Assembly: GCA_965657215.1 (NCBI GenBank)
Contig: CBFHNR010000006.1
Span: 62,001 to 126,000, forward strand
Source: JAHEJA01 sp965657215
Lineage (GTDB): Bacteria; Pseudomonadota; Alphaproteobacteria; Rhodobacterales; Rhodobacteraceae
Direction of reading: 5' to 3'
Length of the DNA stretch: 64,000 bases
Shown here: positions 60,724 through 64,000 of the stretch, piece by piece
Numbering within the stretch: the stretch's first letter is position 1
Layout: the number at the start of each line of letters is the position of its first letter
Translations under genes and position numbers: made by a program
Notes under the pieces: generated by a model
The model's input: only the letters and a program-made list of their open reading frames with translations
Databases searched by the model: none
What the model was told of the DNA's origin: nothing

Positions 60724-61493
60724 GCAAAACACCCTTTCACAAAGGATAAGAGAGATGCGTTGACCTCTTGAGCATGGGTCATGGGCATCATATGCGCCGC
60801 CTCTGGAATAATCATGGCGCGACCTTCTGGAGCAAGGGCAGCCATAGCCTCTGACATCGCGGGTGTAGAATTTGGCTCTTTTGATCCGGTCATGAACAAG
60901 GCGGGTTTTGTGAGGGATCGTAAATCCTCAGAGGATGGCCCGTTTTCATGTGCAAAAATTGTATAGGCCGATTTGTATGCCGCTGGTGATGTGGTTGTTA
61001 ACCATTTTGCACAAGCCTGTGCTTCGGCTGACGTTAGATCGTCAAACCATCTCTGCAACGTTGCGGTTGGATCGGTGACGTCGGTTGAGGACAAGGTTGC
61101 CGCGCGCAAACGCACCGCGTCATGGGCCTTTTGCGTGCGTTGATATATGGCGTTCAAAGCGACGACGCCCAAGATATGATCTAGCCGCCCCGCCAAGTCT
61201 AAAGCGATCATTGCGCCCATGGAATGACCAATCACTACGGTTGGCTCAGTGATTAAGAGCGCAAGTTGATCGCTATAGTCTTGTAACGTTTTTGACGGAA
61301 TTGGATCGCTTTGCCCATGCCCTGGCATATCCACCGCTGTGACGCGGTGGTCTTGGGATAATGGGTCAAGCTGCGCAGCCCATGCGTCGGCACAGAGCCC
61401 CACTCCATGGATCAAGACCACATGCGGGCCATGACCGCGTTCAATAAATGCAAGCGGTCCGCGCTTAGACCGCGGCTGGGTTGTCCACATCAT
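60720..61493 (-). CDS. tgnD: Alpha/beta hydrolase TgnD, probable N-methylformamido-methylene succinate hydrolase
   Basis: A 257-aa alpha/beta hydrolase: oxyanion segment VVLIHGVGLCADAW, nucleophile Ser in VIGHSMGAMIALDLAG, and a C-terminal His in PEAAHMMPMTHAQEV. In the trigonelline pathway TgnD splits the ring-opened acid into succinate semialdehyde, methylamine, formate and carbon dioxide. The start at 61493 (or the next Met) follows AAGGA and overlaps the DUF1185 gene by about 29 nt. Confidence 0.75.
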   Translation of the reverse strand: MMWTTQPRSKRGPLAFIERGHGPHVVLIHGVGLCADAWAAQLDPLSQDHRVTAVDMPGHGQSDPIPSKTLQDYSDQLALLITEPTVVIGHSMGAMIALDLAGRLDHILGVVALNAIYQRTQKAHDAVRLRAATLSSTDVTDPTATLQRWFDDLTSAEAQACAKWLTTTSPAAYKSAYTIFAHENGPSSEDLRSLTKPALFMTGSKEPNSTPAMSEAMAALAPEGRAMIIPEAAHMMPMTHAQEVNASLLSFVKGCFA

Positions 61494-62064
61494 GTCCCAA
61501 ATCCTTGAGGTCTTGATAACGATCACCAATGCGGTGATGCGGTCGTCCAGACATCGCCGCGCCCAGAACAACAACGATCTCATCATCCCGTGGCGCATCT
61601 GGTATAGCAAACTGAATGGTAAGATAATGCGAGCGCCGCCCTGCATCGTTTTTATCCATCAATGGCACCATGATCGGCGCGTTGGCTCCGCCACGGGTGT
61701 TTGTAAAGGCTAAATAAGATTTTGCGCCAACCGCCTCGCGGTAAAAATTGCCAAATCGCAAAGTATGGATCAAGCCAGAGGCATGTTCTATTTCCCCATT
61801 CAAACCAACAACCGCCGCTTTACCGTAGGCTTCAATAGCTTCGCCTGATCCTGCGAGGGCAATCATGCGATTGGTCATGGCTTCCCCAAGGATAGGTCCA
61901 AAGGCTTGGATCTTTGGTTTTAAATTCTCGACATAGTGGCCTTCCCATGGGTTTGTCACAACTGCGGCTACAGCAAATAATCGCCAAGGCTTTGGAGCAG
62001 GGCGAAACCCTTCGATTAGGATTTCTTCATCATAGGTTACAAATTTTCGAATTTCTGGTTGCAT
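61465..62064 (-). CDS. DUF1185 ('amino acid synthesis') family protein of the tgn operon
   Basis: A 199-aa protein of the PF06684-type family: AAVVTNPWEGHYVENLKP, AIEAYGKAAVVGLNGEIEHA and NAPIMVPLMDKNDAGRRSHY are typical. The family is widespread beside catabolic flavin monooxygenases and has no proven biochemical role that I know of. The trigonelline work reports a conserved hypothetical protein assisting the last step; this may be its counterpart. First gene of the minus-strand operon, behind AGGA. Confidence 0.78.
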   Translation of the reverse strand: MQPEIRKFVTYDEEILIEGFRPAPKPWRLFAVAAVVTNPWEGHYVENLKPKIQAFGPILGEAMTNRMIALAGSGEAIEAYGKAAVVGLNGEIEHASGLIHTLRFGNFYREAVGAKSYLAFTNTRGGANAPIMVPLMDKNDAGRRSHYLTIQFAIPDAPRDDEIVVVLGAAMSGRPHHRIGDRYQDLKDLGHDVDNPAAV

Positions 62065-62140
62065 CACGTCGTCCTGTTTGGGTCAACAAGATGTGACGCG
62101 GGATGGGAATTTTGACAAATTATGAAATCATTGGCATATC

Positions 62141-62157
62141 CATTAGTTAAACTAATG
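62141..62157. promoter_or_regulatory. Candidate LysR-type operator between tgn operon and its regulator
   Basis: CATTAGT-TAA-ACTAATG, perfect 7-bp arms. It contains T-N11-A, the core of LysR-type binding sites, 13 bp before the lysR start and about 77 bp upstream of the tgn operon. Confidence 0.6.
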
Positions 62158-62170
62158 TCGAGGTTATTCA

Positions 62171-63031
62171 ATGGCACGATCTATGCCCCCAATGAATTGG
62201 TTTCGCGTTTTTGAAGCAGCCGCGCGCCATTTGAAATTCACCGCCGCTGCGGATGAATTGGGCATGACGCAATCCGCGGTGAGCCAGCAAATCCGATCTT
62301 TGGAATTGCGTCTTGGGGTTCAGTTATTTTTACGACAACCTCGGGGATTGGTTCTAACGGATTCAGGGCGTAAATTATTACCAAAGGTCTCTGTTTCATT
62401 AGAGCATTTACAATCGGCAACTGAGATGTTCGATGCAGGCCCGCGTCAAGATGTATTAACAATTGCAACCTCGGTGAGTATTGCGCAGTGGATCATTGCT
62501 CCTCATCTCAAAGCGTTCTCAAAAGCCTACCCCCATCTGCGCATTCGTTTACTCAGCACAATCTGGGCGGATGATTTCAAATCTTCTCTTGCTGATATCG
62601 AAATACGATTTGGCTCCGTCTCACAAGTTGGACAGAATGCTCAGCGGTTGGGTCCAGATCATTTGGTGCCGATTGGGTCTGTGACCTCTGATCGGGATTT
62701 TGCAAGCGCCCCCTTGATCGAAGCCGTCGGCACATCCGAAGGGTGGCGCCAATGGTTTGAGGCGGCTGGTCAAAGTCAGAGCGTTGCCCCAAGTCTATTT
62801 GTGGATTCCTATGGAATGGCTGTGAGCCTTGTTCAAAACGGGGCAGGGCATGCTTTGGTGAGTTCGCTCATTGCGCGCCCTTTGATGGCCCAAGGTCAGA
62901 TCGCCTTGCTCAGCGATATAAAAATTCCCTCCAGCGAGGGATATTTTCTAGCCACGCGCACTGAAACAGATAAGGCCACGCTGTTTAAAGAATGGCTGCT
63001 GGATATCATAGAAAAAGGCCACATCGAATGA
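62171..63031 (+). CDS. tgnR: LysR-family regulator (GcvA-like), probable regulator of the tgn operon
   Basis: A 286-aa LysR regulator with N-terminal helix-turn-helix (MNWFRVFEAAARHLKFTAAA, ELGMTQSAVSQQIRSLE) and a substrate-binding domain with GcvA-like features (DIEIRFG). Divergent from the tgn operon with a LysR-type dyad between them, so it probably activates trigonelline catabolism. The symbol is by analogy with the ADP1 regulator. A terminator stem overlaps its 3' end. Confidence 0.78.
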   Translation: MARSMPPMNWFRVFEAAARHLKFTAAADELGMTQSAVSQQIRSLELRLGVQLFLRQPRGLVLTDSGRKLLPKVSVSLEHLQSATEMFDAGPRQDVLTIATSVSIAQWIIAPHLKAFSKAYPHLRIRLLSTIWADDFKSSLADIEIRFGSVSQVGQNAQRLGPDHLVPIGSVTSDRDFASAPLIEAVGTSEGWRQWFEAAGQSQSVAPSLFVDSYGMAVSLVQNGAGHALVSSLIARPLMAQGQIALLSDIKIPSSEGYFLATRTETDKATLFKEWLLDIIEKGHIE

Positions 63032-63042
63032 CGCGGCCTTTT
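63013..63042. terminator. Terminator overlapping the end of the lysR gene
   Basis: AAAAGGCC (63013-63020) and GGCCTTTT (63035-63042) pair over 8 bp around a 14-nt loop containing the lysR stop codon, just before the convergent cysNC gene ends. Confidence 0.6.
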
Positions 63043-63047
63043 GGGGG

Positions 63048-64000
63048 TTATGGAATGAGTTTCGCGATGATGAGATCGGCGGCTTCATTGGGGGTCATTG
63101 CTGTGGTATCAATGCGAATGTCTGGGACATCTGGTGCCTCATAGGGGCTATCGATGCCAGTAAAGTTTTTCAACTCGCCCGCGCGCGCCTTGGCATAGAG
63201 CCCTTTGACATCGCGCTTTTCGGCTTCGGCCAACGGGGTATCAACAAAGACTTCGACAAATTCACCTGGCTGCATCATGGATCTCACCATGTCACGTTCT
63301 GATCTGAAGGGTGAAATAAAGGCTGTTATCACGATCAAGCCTGCATCGGTCATCAATTTGGCCACTTCGCCGACGCGACGGATGTTTTCAACGCGGTCTG
63401 CATCGGTAAACCCGAGGTCTTTGTTCAAGCCATGTCGCACGTTATCACCATCTAACAAGAAGGTGTGACGGTTCATGCGCGCCAATTTCTTTTCAACGAT
63501 ATTGGCGATTGTGGATTTGCCTGATCCAGACAGACCTGTCATCCAAAGGACCGCAGGCTTTTGGTTTTTCATCGCAGAATGGCTTTCGCGGCCAATGTCC
63601 GTGGCTTGCCAGTGAATGTTTTGGGCGCGGCGCAGGGCAAAGTTGATCATCCCTGCCGCCACAGTGGCATTGGTCATTTTGTCGACCAAGATAAACCCAC
63701 CCAATTCGCGGTTTTCCGTGTAGGGGGCAAAGGGGATACTGCGATCCGTTGTGATATTGGCAATCCCAATCGCATTTAGATCAAGCGTTTTCGCCGCCGT
63801 TTGTTCGAGGGTGTTTACGTTCACTTGGTATTTTGGTTGTGACACTGTTGCGGAAACTGTCTGCGCGCCCATTTTCAAAACGTAAGCGCGGCCGGGGATC
63901 ATTTCCTCTTCGTCCATCCAAACGATGGTCGATTCAAATTGATCCGCGACTTCTAAGGGTGCTTTGGCATCGGCGATGATTTGACCGCGAGAGCAGTCCA
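63048..64000 (-). CDS. cysNC: Bifunctional sulfate adenylyltransferase subunit 1/adenylylsulfate kinase CysNC (5' end outside window)
   Basis: The visible 317 codons hold the C-terminal beta-barrel part of CysN (RGQIIADAKAPLEVADQFES, GRAYVLKMGAQTV) fused to a full APS kinase (CysC) domain. That domain has Walker A TGLSGSGKST, FLLDGDNVRHGLNKDLGF and AFISPFRSERD. The frame stays open to the window edge, so the GTPase domain and start lie outside. It activates sulfate to APS and then PAPS for sulfur assimilation or sulfation. Its presence near sulfonate and sulfate-ester genes may be coincidental. Confidence 0.93.
   Translation of the reverse strand, partial: DCSRGQIIADAKAPLEVADQFESTIVWMDEEEMIPGRAYVLKMGAQTVSATVSQPKYQVNVNTLEQTAAKTLDLNAIGIANITTDRSIPFAPYTENRELGGFILVDKMTNATVAAGMINFALRRAQNIHWQATDIGRESHSAMKNQKPAVLWMTGLSGSGKSTIANIVEKKLARMNRHTFLLDGDNVRHGLNKDLGFTDADRVENIRRVGEVAKLMTDAGLIVITAFISPFRSERDMVRSMMQPGEFVEVFVDTPLAEAEKRDVKGLYAKARAGELKNFTGIDSPYEAPDVPDIRIDTTAMTPNEAADLIIAKLIP

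Noticed and set aside
1..64000. CRISPR array, tRNA, rRNA, insertion sequence or prophage
   Set aside because: No regularly spaced repeats of CRISPR size, no cloverleaf-like or rRNA segment, and no transposase or phage protein was recognised on reading both strands.

Overview
The window looks like a marine Roseobacter-group alphaproteobacterium (Rhodobacterales). The reasons are the many TRAP transporters, catabolic operons for marine organosulfonates and methylated N-heterocycles, small DUF1127 and RTX/Hint proteins, and a plasmid-type rep/parAB module of the kind common in that group. Base composition is close to even. Genes are tightly packed and many neighbours overlap by ATGA. No rRNA, tRNA, CRISPR array, insertion sequence or clear pseudogene was seen. 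All functions are assigned by reading the sequence and recalling families; no database search was run.

Region 1 (1-16.8 kb) is aromatic and sulfate-ester type catabolism. The 3' end of ligB and a complete ligC (protocatechuate 4,5-cleavage) converge on an aldo/keto reductase. A long minus-strand operon then runs from 12.8 kb down to 3.2 kb: sulfatase-fold hydrolase, metallo-beta-lactamase alkylsulfatase-like protein, fused TRAP permease, TAXI binding protein, double OsmC protein, SDR and aldehyde dehydrogenase, with an IclR regulator divergent. I do not recognise this set as a described pathway, and it is the best candidate here for an undescribed system. A DUF3179 protein, a Bcr/CflA-type MFS exporter and a GlcG/HbpS-like protein follow.

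Region 2 (16.9-31.4 kb) holds a tungstate ABC transporter (tupBCA) and a full locus for 2,3-dihydroxypropane-1-sulfonate (DHPS). The locus has a LacI regulator co-transcribed with azlCD, two palindromic operators 22 bp apart, a 60-aa membrane protein, a TRAP transporter, hpsN, hpsO, hpsP, suyA, suyB, comC and suyZ. Together these would import DHPS, oxidise it to sulfolactate, split off sulfite to give pyruvate, and export sulfite or sulfate.

Region 3 (31.4-46 kb) holds katG/oxyR, a large RTX-Hint protein, galM, a rhodanese, copA/cueR with a CueR promoter, and a replication/partition module. In that module parA-parB are divergent from a Rep_3-type initiator, and the gap between them holds 22-bp iteron-like repeats, a consensus DnaA box and AT-rich palindromes. 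Core genes (monomeric idh, ilvD, cysNC) lie close by, so the replicon may be a chromid or contain an integrated plasmid.

Region 4 (46-64 kb) holds monomeric isocitrate dehydrogenase; a GntR/DapA-like/aldehyde dehydrogenase/FAD oxidase cluster converging on an MttB-family methyltransferase; a uridine-kinase-like protein; ilvD; and a cluster matching trigonelline (N-methylnicotinate) degradation (tgnC, tgnB, tgnA, tgnD and a DUF1185 protein) with a divergent LysR regulator. The window ends inside cysNC.
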